Shown: one piece after another, positions 25,699 through 34,556 of the stretch | Position numbering within the stretch: position 1 is the first letter of the stretch | How the letters are laid out: each line of letters begins with the position of its first letter | NCBI RefSeq assembly: GCF_015169395.1 | Contig: NZ_CP063458.1 | Span: 4,588,001 to 4,652,000, forward strand | Reading direction: 5' to 3' | Length of the DNA: 64,000 nucleotides | Source of the DNA: Humisphaera borealis | GTDB lineage: Bacteria > Planctomycetota > Phycisphaerae > Tepidisphaerales > Tepidisphaeraceae | The notes under the pieces: model-generated | Databases searched by the model: none | Seen by the model: only the letters and a program-made list of their open reading frames with translations | Told to the model about the DNA's origin: nothing | Translations under genes and position numbers: made by a program

Positions 25699-26463
25699 TC
25701 ACGGAAGAGGCGTCGGTGGCGGACACAGTAACAACGTAATCGGCAACTGCCCGCTGCCGCCTCCGGTCTGTTCCAGGATCGTCTTGGCCTGGGCCTCGCT
25801 TACGTCCAGCGTCACAGTCTGCTGTGATGTCGATTCGCCCGCCCCCTGATACTGCTCGGCTGCGGTCAGCTGCGAGCGCGAGCGGGAGAGCCGCTGATTG
25901 ACGGCGATCACGCGGAAAGCCTGCGGGCTGACGATGACGGTCTCGTAGGTCGCTTCTGTCGGCGTTTCGACCTCGGTACCGGCCGGAAGTGTCGCCGGCC
26001 GGGCGGCGGGCTTCGGACGGGTGACGAGGACCTTCACATAGTCCCCGGGGATCAGCAGCCCGCCGAGCGCGCTCGATCCCTTCACCTGAATCGAAAGGGC
26101 CCGGCTGTCGCCGCGAAGTTCCAGCGTGGCGGCGGCCGCCAGGTCGGCGAGAAGGACTGGTGTGCCTGCAAGAATGTCGCGGTTGATCCTCTGGCCTTTG
26201 TAGGATGCCTTCAGCTCCGGCGTCAGGCCGCGGGACTTGAGCTCGACCAGCTTCGCGGGGATCTCCAACTCGACAAAGTCCTTCTCCGGATCGAGCAGCG
26301 CCCCCGATCGCAGATCGCGCTTCGCGACCAGGATGACCGACTTGGGGCCGCGGTCCTGCGACGCGCCCGTCTCCAGGTAGACGAACGCCGCCACCATGGC
26401 TACCACACCCAGGAGAACGGAACTCAGCAGAAAGACACGGCTGTTTGATCGCGATTCTGCCAC
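25699..26463 (-). CDS. cpaB: Flp pilus assembly protein CpaB/RcpC-like
   Basis: The 254-residue product has an N-terminal transmembrane helix (VFLLSSVLLGVVAMVAAFVY) and then an SAF/CpaB domain: SVILVAKRDLRSGALLDPE, GQRINRDILAGTPVLLADL and ALSIQVKGSSALGGLLIPGDYVKV. In Tad systems CpaB/RcpC is a periplasmic protein acting with the secretin channel. It is the first gene of the minus-strand Tad/GAP1 operon; a divergent MFS transporter lies upstream. The GTG at 26463 is chosen because GGAGG lies four bases ahead; a GTG seven codons earlier is also in frame. No secretin (CpaC/RcpA) gene accompanies it here. Confidence 0.87.
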   Translation of the reverse strand: MAESRSNSRVFLLSSVLLGVVAMVAAFVYLETGASQDRGPKSVILVAKRDLRSGALLDPEKDFVELEIPAKLVELKSRGLTPELKASYKGQRINRDILAGTPVLLADLAAAATLELRGDSRALSIQVKGSSALGGLLIPGDYVKVLVTRPKPAARPATLPAGTEVETPTEATYETVIVSPQAFRVIAVNQRLSRSRSQLTAAEQYQGAGESTSQQTVTLDVSEAQAKTILEQTGGGSGQLPITLLLCPPPTPLP

Positions 26464-26778
26464 AGGTCCTCCGTCGATCGCCACGTCGGTTTTTGGGAAC
26501 GGTGAGAATGCTGGGTGTCGGCGTTCTGCCGTTCACCTTGGGGATGACACGATTCAAGCCCGGTCGTACCCGCTGCCAAACCCACACGGAATCCCGCTGC
26601 AACTCCGTGCGCGGATTGTGCGCAGGAAAGGGTGTGCGAGCAAGAGACCGTTCAGCCCGTCTTGAATCAAGTCGTATACGCCGTACCCACGATGGCGGAG
26701 TGACGACCGGAATCCTGCCGATCGCGACAGAGTCAGAACCTCGCGAAATGCTGCTTGCCCGACCCTGACTTCCCGACC

Positions 26779-28116
26779 ATGATCGCCGGCATGGCTCACT
26801 CCGCTGCCGACTCGGATGATTCTTCCGCCACTGCCATTTCGCCCTCGGGCGACGCGGCGAATCCGCAGTTGACGGCGGCCGCGCCCATTCCGGGGGCTCG
26901 TAAGGCCCTGGTCCTCCTGCTGTCCATCAACCTCTTCAACTACGTCGATCGTTACATCCTGGCCGCCGTGGAGAAGCCGATCAGTGAGGAGTTCGGCGTC
27001 TCCAAGGGGCAGATGGGAATGCTGGTGACGGCTTTCCTGCTGACCTACATGATCGTCTCGCCCGTTTTCGGCTGGCTCGCCGATCGGGTGAGCCGCTGGT
27101 GGCTGATCGGGACGGGCGTCATTCTGTGGAGCATTGCCAGCGGAGCATCGGGCCTGGCAATGGGTTTCGCGACGCTTTTCGCGATGCGTTGCCTGATCGG
27201 CGTCGGTGAAGGGGCTTACGGCCCCGTCGCGCCGACGGTGATCAGTGACCTCTACCCCGTCTCGATTCGGGGTCGTGTCCTGGCATGGTTCTATGCTGCG
27301 ATTCCGGTCGGCAGCGCGCTGGGGTATGTGATCGGCGGGTTCTTTGCCAAACCCGGGCAGTGGCACTGGGCGTTCCTGCTTACCCTGCCGCCGGGCATCC
27401 TTCTGGGCGTCTTCTGTTTCATGATGAAGGAGCCGCCACGTGGCGGCGTCGATGCCGCCAAGCCGCACAAGGCGACCCTTCAGGACTACAAGAGCCTGTT
27501 GAGGATCAAGTCTTACGTGCTGAACTGCGCCGCGATGACCGCGATGACGTTTGCGATCGGCGGAATGGCGTTCTTCATGCCCAGGTACCTGGAAGAGCAG
27601 AAGGGCATCCCTCTGGACCGCGCCAGCATGTACTTCGGCGCCATCACGGCGGTCGGAGGACTGCTGGCAACGCTTGCAGGCGGAATGGCCGGAGATGCCC
27701 TGCGTAACCGGTTCGGCGGCGCCTACTTCATCGTTTCGGCGGCGGGCATGCTCGTCGGCTTTCCCATCTTTCTGGCGATGCTTTACGTCACGGAGCCCTG
27801 GCTCTTGTGGACGCTGCTATTCTTCGCCGTCTTCTGCCTGTTCTTCAACACCGGTCCGTCGAACACCGCTCTTGCCAACGTCACGCACCCGTCCGTGCGT
27901 GCCACCGCGTTTGCCGTCAACATCTTCGCCATCCATGCGCTGGGCGATGCGATCTCGCCGGCCATCATCGGCGTGATTGCCGACCATTCCAACCTGCAGA
28001 CCGGCTTCCTGCTGGTGTCTTTAACCATCCTGGTCGGCGGCGTGCTGTGGCTCTGGGGTGCTCGCTACCTCGCGGCGGATACCGCCGCCGCCCCCACCAG
28101 CCTCGGCAACAAGTAG
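26779..28116 (+). CDS. Major facilitator superfamily transporter, spinster-like
   Basis: The 445-residue protein shows twelve likely transmembrane helices. It carries MFS signatures: NYVDRYILAAVEKPISEEF in helix 1, GWLADRVSRWW in the loop between helices 2 and 3 (the conserved G-x-x-x-D-R/K motif), and RCLIGVGEGAYGPVAPTVISD in helix 4-5. The NYVDR and GVGEGAYG motifs are typical of spinster-like MFS proteins (putative sphingolipid, sugar-phosphate or lysophospholipid carriers). The substrate is unknown. A TTG eight codons upstream is an alternative start. The gene is divergent from cpaB, with 315 bases between the two starts that hold no other gene and presumably both promoters. Confidence 0.88.
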   Translation: MIAGMAHSAADSDDSSATAISPSGDAANPQLTAAAPIPGARKALVLLLSINLFNYVDRYILAAVEKPISEEFGVSKGQMGMLVTAFLLTYMIVSPVFGWLADRVSRWWLIGTGVILWSIASGASGLAMGFATLFAMRCLIGVGEGAYGPVAPTVISDLYPVSIRGRVLAWFYAAIPVGSALGYVIGGFFAKPGQWHWAFLLTLPPGILLGVFCFMMKEPPRGGVDAAKPHKATLQDYKSLLRIKSYVLNCAAMTAMTFAIGGMAFFMPRYLEEQKGIPLDRASMYFGAITAVGGLLATLAGGMAGDALRNRFGGAYFIVSAAGMLVGFPIFLAMLYVTEPWLLWTLLFFAVFCLFFNTGPSNTALANVTHPSVRATAFAVNIFAIHALGDAISPAIIGVIADHSNLQTGFLLVSLTILVGGVLWLWGARYLAADTAAAPTSLGNK

Positions 28117-28244
28117 CCCGGCCGAAGGTCGATCCGAGTGGCCTGCGATACGATTGCGAAAGAATCGCTGGAAAGGCTCTCGACGTCAGCCCCGGCCGGG
28201 CAGATTCGAGTTGGTGCGCCAAAACTTATGGCCGGAGGGGGGAG

Positions 28245-28298
28245 GGCAAAATAGAGCCGCCCGGGCGAGAACCCTCCAAAGGCTCGACGCCGGGCGGC
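28245..28298 (-). terminator. Probable terminator of the first beta-helix gene
   Basis: On the minus strand a GCCGCCCGG / CCGGGCGGC stem (28290-28298 with 28256-28264), extended inward by a second short pair (CGAGCC/GGCTCG type, imperfect), is followed by TCTATTTTG. It lies 63 bases beyond the stop codon of the 28362-31121 gene. Confidence 0.65.
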
Positions 28299-28361
28299 AA
28301 TAGTCAAATGAAATGATGATCCGATCCGGCATCAGGGCGATCGATCCCTGAGCCGATTCGC

Positions 28362-31121
28362 TCAAACACGCTTGAACACGTCGCCTTCAACTTCGGCATA
28401 AGCGAGCCATTCGGTCGGATCCTTGTAACCTACCTGGCCGGCGTAGGTCGGGTCGACCCACATCACGCCGCCCTGGGCGTACTTGATCGTCGCAGCCGGC
28501 ACGGGCCAGATGTTGTTGAAGATCCGCTTGAATGCGTTGAGGTTGTACGACGAGACGCTGACGCCGGCAGTGTTGTTGTTGCCGATGGTCATGTTCGGCA
28601 TGACGTAGGTGTTGCGGCCGAGCGTGATCGTGTCGGCCTGGGCACCGCCTTCGACGCGAAGGAAACGCCCGTACGTCGCGTAGTTGTAGCCGGTGTTGTC
28701 CAGGATGATCAGGTCGGTCACCGGGCGACCCTGTGGATCGCTCGGGTTGACGGCGATCGCCGACTGATTGGCGGTGTTGGTGAACACGTTGTTGCGGATC
28801 ATCGTGTGGACAGCGCCCGGGAAGATGATCATCTCGTAGTTGCTGATCTTGTTGTTGGCGACCACCGTCCACGACGTCCGCGTGGTGGAGGGCTCGGTCG
28901 CCTCGCCGCGCGGACCGACGTGCAGCGGGCCGTCCTTGACGATGTTGCCGTAGATGTACGACCAGCTGCCGCGCTGCATCACGATGGTGCCCTTGCGGAT
29001 GTCCTCTTTGTCCACACTTTCGCGTGAAACGTTCGTGAAGTTGTTGTAGGCGATCAGAAGCCGGTTGGCGTCCTTCACCCGCATGCAGTGCTCACGGGTG
29101 GAGTTGGCCGCGTAGTTTCCGAGGGCGACGATGTCATTGCCCTCGGTCCAGAGCAGGTAACCGCGAATGCCCGTCGTCAGTGGCGCGTCGTTGTCCTGAG
29201 CGATGAAACCGGTCGGCTGGCCGTTGGCGTTCATGCCGTCGTCGACATTCAGGAAGGTGCATCCCCGGATGCCAATACCGACGCCGCGAACGAAGATCCC
29301 GCTGACGCCGACTTTCGGGGCCAGAACCCCTGCCTTGTACGGGCTGTCGAAGGTCAGGTTTTCGATCAGAACATTCTGTGCCGAGTCGAAGGTCTGGATG
29401 GCGCTGCCGCTGACGACGTTCAGCACCGGGTTGGCACCCGAGCCGTAGGCGCCGATGTAGACGTTGTCCGAGGTCACCGACAGGTGGCCGCTGGTGTTCC
29501 ACGTCTCGCCACGCTTGAACAGAATGCGCGTGTTGTGCGTGGTGAGCGAAGCAGCCTTAGTGTACGACTTGATCGGGGCGCCGATCGTGCCCGGATTGGC
29601 GTCGCTGCCGTTGCTGGCATCGACGTAGATCGTCTTGCGGTTGTCGCTGGCGACCGTCACGGTCTTGGTGGTCGTCGCCGAGTTGCCGTTTCCGTCGGTG
29701 ATTGTCAGTTTGATGGTGTACGTGCCCGGCTGGTCATAGATATGACCGGCGGTCCAACCCGGGAGCCGATTGTACTGGCCATTGGGGTCGCCGAAATCCC
29801 ACTGGTACGTCGCGTACAGCGGGGAATTGGGCAGGTCGCTGTCGACGGCGTTGACCACCACCGGCAGGCCGGCGACGCCGGCGCCGTTGATCACCTTGAC
29901 CACCGGAGCGGGCGCGCCGCCGTTGGTTGCTTCGCCCGGGGGCGGCGCATTGTCGTCGTTGCCGGTGATGATCGGCGGGGGCGGTGGTGAGACCGGGGGC
30001 GGCGGCGATGTCGGCGGCGGAGGGGACACCGGAGGCGACGTCGGCGGAGGTGAAACCGGCGGGGGCGAAACCGGGGGCGGCGGAACCGTCGTTACGCCGA
30101 CCACGTCGAGCTTCAACGTCGTCGTGCCCATCAAGGTGCCGGTCGCATCGGCCTTGCTGAACTGCAGCACCTGGAGCGTGTGCGAGCCGACCGGCGGCGT
30201 CCAATCGAGGAAGTTTGTGCCGGCGTCGCCGCCGATGGTGTACGGCGCGTACGTCTCGTTCTTGACCACGACGCCGTCAAGCTTGAACTGGATGCTTCCA
30301 GCCGTGCCGACCGGCGTTGCCGCGATATTCAGCTTCGAGCCGAGGGTGTTGAGGTCGATCTTCGCGCCGTCCGTGAGCCGGAAAAGCTTCTTGTCAGTCG
30401 CCGAGTTGTACAGGTCGGCGGCCGGTCCTGCCGGCGGGGAAGATGGAACCGTGACCGGCGGGGGCGGCGGAACGGTCACCGGCGGCGGCGGAGGCACGGT
30501 TACCGGGGGCGGAGGCGGTACAGTCACCGGCGGCGGGGGCGGCGGCGGTGGGGGAACCGTCACCGGCGGGGGCGGTGGAACCGTGGTCGGCGGCGGAACC
30601 GTCGGCGCATCCACCACCGTGAACTTCAGCGACGCTTCGGCCTGAATCGAACCCGTACCACCCGCCGCAGACCACTGAACCGCCTGCACCGTGTGCGTGC
30701 CCAGCGGCGGCGTCCAGTCGAGGTAGTCCTGCCAGCCGGCGTCTCCGCCTAGGGCGTATGGCGCGGCGGTTTCCTTGCGAACCGAGACTCCGTCAATCTT
30801 GAACTCGATGCTGCCGGCCGTCGTTGCCGGTGTGGCGACGATGTTCAATCGCGAACCTGTCTTGGACAGGTCGATCGTCATTCCGTCGGTCATTCGCGTG
30901 ATGACCTTTTCCGTCGCGCTATTGAACAGATTCAGTGTCGGCGCAACCGCAAACAGCTGCCGTACTTCAAGCTGTTCGACCACGTTCGTTGCCGCTCGGC
31001 GGACGATGTTCGCAACAGGCTGGGTCATGCTTTGTGTCTCGAGAGAGGTACGGCCAGGTGACCTGTCCACGCCCGCGGTCGGAAGAGGGGGCAACGATTT
31101 GCTTCCAGAGGGATGGACCAT
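28362..31121 (-). CDS. Exported PKD/right-handed beta-helix protein with proline-rich linkers
   Basis: The start at 31121 is fixed by an AAGGAGGT at 31129-31136, seven bases ahead of the ATG. The 919-residue product has an atypical long leader with VEQLEVRQLFA (about residues 47-57), the LExRxL motif seen in planctomycete exported proteins. Two similar beta-sandwich modules follow (TRMTDGMTIDLSKTGSRLNI and FRLTDGAKIDLNTLGSKLNI). They are separated by linkers of repeated VTVPPPPP. Next is a PKD domain (YQWDFGDPNGQYNRLPGWTA...GTYTIKLTITDGNG, about 435-485). A right-handed parallel beta-helix follows to about residue 850 (IYVDASNGSDANPGT is the usual beta-helix opening). Probably a cell-surface or secreted polysaccharide-binding or -cleaving protein. 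It is a paralogue of the next gene. Confidence 0.85.
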   Translation of the reverse strand: MVHPSGSKSLPPLPTAGVDRSPGRTSLETQSMTQPVANIVRRAATNVVEQLEVRQLFAVAPTLNLFNSATEKVITRMTDGMTIDLSKTGSRLNIVATPATTAGSIEFKIDGVSVRKETAAPYALGGDAGWQDYLDWTPPLGTHTVQAVQWSAAGGTGSIQAEASLKFTVVDAPTVPPPTTVPPPPPVTVPPPPPPPPPVTVPPPPPVTVPPPPPVTVPPPPPVTVPSSPPAGPAADLYNSATDKKLFRLTDGAKIDLNTLGSKLNIAATPVGTAGSIQFKLDGVVVKNETYAPYTIGGDAGTNFLDWTPPVGSHTLQVLQFSKADATGTLMGTTTLKLDVVGVTTVPPPPVSPPPVSPPPTSPPVSPPPPTSPPPPVSPPPPPIITGNDDNAPPPGEATNGGAPAPVVKVINGAGVAGLPVVVNAVDSDLPNSPLYATYQWDFGDPNGQYNRLPGWTAGHIYDQPGTYTIKLTITDGNGNSATTTKTVTVASDNRKTIYVDASNGSDANPGTIGAPIKSYTKAASLTTHNTRILFKRGETWNTSGHLSVTSDNVYIGAYGSGANPVLNVVSGSAIQTFDSAQNVLIENLTFDSPYKAGVLAPKVGVSGIFVRGVGIGIRGCTFLNVDDGMNANGQPTGFIAQDNDAPLTTGIRGYLLWTEGNDIVALGNYAANSTREHCMRVKDANRLLIAYNNFTNVSRESVDKEDIRKGTIVMQRGSWSYIYGNIVKDGPLHVGPRGEATEPSTTRTSWTVVANNKISNYEMIIFPGAVHTMIRNNVFTNTANQSAIAVNPSDPQGRPVTDLIILDNTGYNYATYGRFLRVEGGAQADTITLGRNTYVMPNMTIGNNNTAGVSVSSYNLNAFKRIFNNIWPVPAATIKYAQGGVMWVDPTYAGQVGYKDPTEWLAYAEVEGDVFKRV
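30446..30600. repeat. 24-base tandem repeat encoding VTVPPPPP units
   Basis: Degenerate 24-base units read on the minus strand as V-T-V-P-P-P-P-P, about six copies with one expanded proline run. It forms the first flexible linker of the beta-helix protein; a second, Ser-Pro-rich linker is encoded at about 29960-30085. Confidence 0.8.
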
Positions 31122-31605
31122 CACACCGACCTCCTTCCAAGGGGGTGAAAAAACGCGGTAACCGGATTGACGCTTCGTTAAGGGGCAAGCACAGACACCG
31201 GACCTGGTTGGGAGTCCGGACGCGCTTCCCTTCTCGGGTGACAGACATTTAGGCGGTGCCTATATCTCGATCAATACAAAAATCGGCGATCGATGCCTAA
31301 ATTTCGCGCTGACACTTCCATCCCCTAGGTCGGTCGTAAAGGTATAGGGGTTAACCGGTCTGGGCCGGAAAACCCCGTTTATTAGTCGATATCGCAATTT
31401 CCGGCAGCGCGCTTGGAATGGAATGCTCCAGAAGTCGTGCCCCATACACCTTTTGGGGATGGGTAGTCTCCCGATCCTTTGCAAACTCCTGTGGAGAGAT
31501 GGGGGGAGTTTGTCGGAATTATCGCGAGCCAAACATCTGTAGAAAATTGCGCTCGCCTGTCGTGGACGAGCGGCGGCGTGACACAGTCTGCTGAGCTTTA
31601 CGGCA
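31122..31605. other. Long upstream region of the first beta-helix gene
   Basis: This 484-base gap between the two paralogous genes holds no credible coding sequence. On the minus strand it provides the leader of the downstream gene, including a CCGGAC...GTCCGG hairpin near 31200-31225 and the strong ribosome site at 31129-31136. No terminator with a U-run was found for the upstream paralogue. Confidence 0.5.
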
Positions 31606-34095
31606 TCAGTTACGGAAAACGTCGCCGGTTACTTCGGGGTAGGCGAGCCATTCCCGGGCATCCTTGTAACCCGATTGTCCGGTATAGCCGGGGCTCACCC
31701 ACATGATCCCGCCTTCGGCATACTTGATGGTATCCGCCGCGATCGGCCAAACGTTGTTGAAGATCGCCTTGAAGCCACTGAGGTTGTTGGCGGCGATGCT
31801 CACGCCGGCGGTATTGTCCGAGCCCACGTGCAGGTTGGGCGCGATGTAGGTGTTCTCGCCGAGCGTAATGGAATCAGGCTGAAGTCCGCCTTCCACGCGC
31901 AAAAACCTGCCGGTAGTTGCGTAGTTGTAGCCGGTGTTGTTGAGGATATGGATGTTGGATAGTGGCCTGCCCTGCGGATCGCTGGGATTGACGCCTATCG
32001 CAGCCTGCGCGCTGTTGTTGAACACGTTGTTGCGGATCATCACGTTGGTCGCCCCGGGATACAGATCGAGCTGGTAGTTGCTGATCTTGTTGTTATCCAC
32101 GACGACCCAGCTGGTGCGGGTGCTGGCCGGCTCGGTGGCTTCGCCGCGGGGTCCGATCCGCATGGGGCCGTCTTTCACACTGTTACCGTAGATGTAAGCC
32201 CAGCTTCCTCTCTGCATCTGGATGGTGCCCTTGCGAATATCCTGCTTGTCGATGCTTTCGCGGGAGATGTTCGTGAAGCTGTTGTAGGCGACGAGAAGCC
32301 GGTCGCCGTCCTTGATGCGCAGATTGTGTTCGCGTGTCGAGTTGGCCGCGGAATTGCCGAGGATGACGATGTCCTGTCCTTCGGCCCAGAGCATGTATCC
32401 GCGGACACCGGTCAACAGCGGGGCATCGTTATCCTGGAAGATGAATCCCCTGGGCTGCTGATTGGCGTTCACGCCGTCATCCACGTTCAGGAACGTGCAT
32501 CCACGGATCGCCAGGTTGGTGCCGCCGGCGAAGATTCCATTGACGCCCACCTTGTTGGCTAGGTTGCCGGCCTTGTAAGGGCTGTCGAACGTGAGGTTTT
32601 CGATCACGGTCCTGTCCGACCCGCCGAACGTTTGTATTGCCGTCTTGTTGGAGACCACGTTCAAGACGGGATTGGCACCGGAACCATAAGCGCCGACATA
32701 GACGTTGTCGCCGGTGATGCTCATCCAGTAGTTGGTGTTCCAGGACTGTCCGCGTTTGAAAAGGATCTTCACGTTGTTGGTCGCGAAATCGCTGGCGCGG
32801 TCGAACGAGCGGATCGGAGCGGTGATCGTCCCGGGGTTGTTGTCACTACCCGACGCGGCATCCACATAGACCGTTCGGCGTGTATCGGCGGCGACGTTGA
32901 TCGACTGCGTCGCGGTGGACGATTTGCCATTGGCGTCTGTGACGGTCAGCCGGACCGTGTAGGTGCCGGGATTGTCGTAGATGTGACCCGCCGTCCAACC
33001 CGGCAACCGGTTGTAGCCGCCGGTGGGATCGCCGAAGTCCCACTGGTACTTCGCGAACAGCGGCGAATTAGGGACGATGCTGTCCACCGCATTCACTACG
33101 ACGGGCATTCCGGCGACGCCGCTCGCGCCGCCGACCAACTTCAGCACGGCTTGCGGTGAATTGCCGTTGAGAGGGCCGCCGGGCGACGGTGTGTTGTCGT
33201 CTTCGTTGCCAGTAATGGGTGGGGGCGGGGAAGCCGGCGGTGAGGTAACCCCGCCGTTGACGACGTTCACCGTCACGGACTTACGGCCGACGATGACACC
33301 CTGCGCGTTGATCTTGCCGTAGGCGATCGCCTCGAGCGTGTGCTGACCGCCCGAAGGCGTCCAGCTGTAGAAGTCGCGCCGGCCGTTATCGCCACCGATC
33401 GCGAATGGTGCCGCGCTTTCGGTTCTCAACGTCTTGCCGTCGAGCTTGAACACCACGCTCTGCGACCCGGCCGGAGGAATCGCCTCGACACTCAGTTGGT
33501 TGCCTACCTTGGCGATGTCGATCGTCGTCGATCCGGTCAGTTCGAACACGGCCTTATCGGTGCGGGCATTGATCAGATCCAGCTTGATGTTGCCGCCGCT
33601 CCCGGAAGACGGGATGCCCGACCCCTGCGACGACACCACGGTGAATGCCACCGTCCTCTGACCCTGAAGTGTCCCCTTGCCATTGGCGGCCGCAAACTGT
33701 TGCACTTGCAGCGTGTGCTTGCCGGTCGTTGGCGTCCAGGCGTTGAGATTGCCGTTGGCGTCGCCGGCGATCGAATACGGCGCGTACGTTTCCGTCGAAA
33801 CGGTTTTGCCATCCAGCTTGAAGACGACGCTGCCAGCCTTGCCGGCGGGCTGAGCGGTGATACTGAGCGCCGTTCCGACAACCCCGGTATCGATGGTCAT
33901 CCCGTCCGTCATCGCCGAGATCGTTTGATCTGTCGCCGCATTGGCAAGCTGAACCAAGGGCTGGGCGGCCATAAGACGCCGATTCTCCAACGCTTCGAAA
34001 ACCGATGGTGTGGTGTCCGCCACAATCCGTGCCAGCTTGCGCTGGGTACGACGACGCACGAACAAACGACAACTGTGGCGGGACAGTTTGGCCAT
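31606..34095 (-). CDS. Exported PKD/right-handed beta-helix protein, paralogue of the neighbour
   Basis: The 829-residue product has a basic leader (MAKLSRHSCRLFVRRRTQRK) and the motif FEALENRRLMA (LExRxL) at about residues 35-45. Two beta-sandwich modules (ISAMTDGMTIDTGVVGTALS and FELTGSTTIDIAKVGNQLSV) and a PKD domain (YQWDFGDPTGGYNRLPGWTA) come next. The beta-helix opens with VYVDAASGSDNNPGTI. From the PKD domain on it is closely similar to the product of 28362-31121, but its linkers are short and lack the polyproline arrays. A CAGGAG lies nine bases before the ATG at 34095. The pair arose by tandem duplication (inference from order, orientation and similarity). Probably a surface protein acting on polysaccharide. 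Confidence 0.85.
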   Translation of the reverse strand: MAKLSRHSCRLFVRRRTQRKLARIVADTTPSVFEALENRRLMAAQPLVQLANAATDQTISAMTDGMTIDTGVVGTALSITAQPAGKAGSVVFKLDGKTVSTETYAPYSIAGDANGNLNAWTPTTGKHTLQVQQFAAANGKGTLQGQRTVAFTVVSSQGSGIPSSGSGGNIKLDLINARTDKAVFELTGSTTIDIAKVGNQLSVEAIPPAGSQSVVFKLDGKTLRTESAAPFAIGGDNGRRDFYSWTPSGGQHTLEAIAYGKINAQGVIVGRKSVTVNVVNGGVTSPPASPPPPITGNEDDNTPSPGGPLNGNSPQAVLKLVGGASGVAGMPVVVNAVDSIVPNSPLFAKYQWDFGDPTGGYNRLPGWTAGHIYDNPGTYTVRLTVTDANGKSSTATQSINVAADTRRTVYVDAASGSDNNPGTITAPIRSFDRASDFATNNVKILFKRGQSWNTNYWMSITGDNVYVGAYGSGANPVLNVVSNKTAIQTFGGSDRTVIENLTFDSPYKAGNLANKVGVNGIFAGGTNLAIRGCTFLNVDDGVNANQQPRGFIFQDNDAPLLTGVRGYMLWAEGQDIVILGNSAANSTREHNLRIKDGDRLLVAYNSFTNISRESIDKQDIRKGTIQMQRGSWAYIYGNSVKDGPMRIGPRGEATEPASTRTSWVVVDNNKISNYQLDLYPGATNVMIRNNVFNNSAQAAIGVNPSDPQGRPLSNIHILNNTGYNYATTGRFLRVEGGLQPDSITLGENTYIAPNLHVGSDNTAGVSIAANNLSGFKAIFNNVWPIAADTIKYAEGGIMWVSPGYTGQSGYKDAREWLAYPEVTGDVFRN

Positions 34096-34476
34096 CTCGC
34101 AAACTCCTGTTGTAAATGTGACGCGAGTGCGTCGCCTCTGCGGCGAAGCAAAAGACGCGTGGGGCGCTGGTACGACAGGCCCGGCGTCTAACGTCATGTA
34201 GGCTCTGTTGATTTACGAGCCAGAGCTCGGATCGACAAGTACGAATCGACCCAGGAAGTAGAAATAGTGCAGGACGATTTGTCGTGATCCGGCGAACGTG
34301 TGGCGCAACCCCTGTTGTGGAAAGTCGGCATTGTGAAATGTGCATCACATGAGCCGATAAGCGACCGCTTCTTACAGCAGTCCGAAGGCGACGCTTATGA
34401 TTGCATTTGATACAAATGACATAGACGTATCGTAAAAAAGTTTGTGTTGAACTCATCAAATTCGTCGAACACGATC
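34096..34476. other. Upstream region of the second beta-helix gene
   Basis: About 380 bases without a credible gene, markedly more AT-rich than the surroundings around 34370-34480. It separates the beta-helix gene from the terminator of the FG-GAP gene, and so probably contains the promoter of the beta-helix gene; no box sequence could be assigned with confidence. Confidence 0.45.
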
Positions 34477-34517
34477 AAAAAAAAAGAACCGGGCGACACC
34501 CTGAGGTGTCGCCCGGT
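34477..34517 (-). terminator. Rho-independent terminator of the FG-GAP gene
   Basis: On the minus strand a perfect stem (ACCGGGCGACACC with its complement, four-base loop) is followed by an uninterrupted run of about nine T residues. It is 40 bases past the stop codon at 34557. Confidence 0.93.
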
Positions 34518-34556
34518 CTGCGTTGCATGAATTCGCATTCGCGCTGCGGTCGCGAT

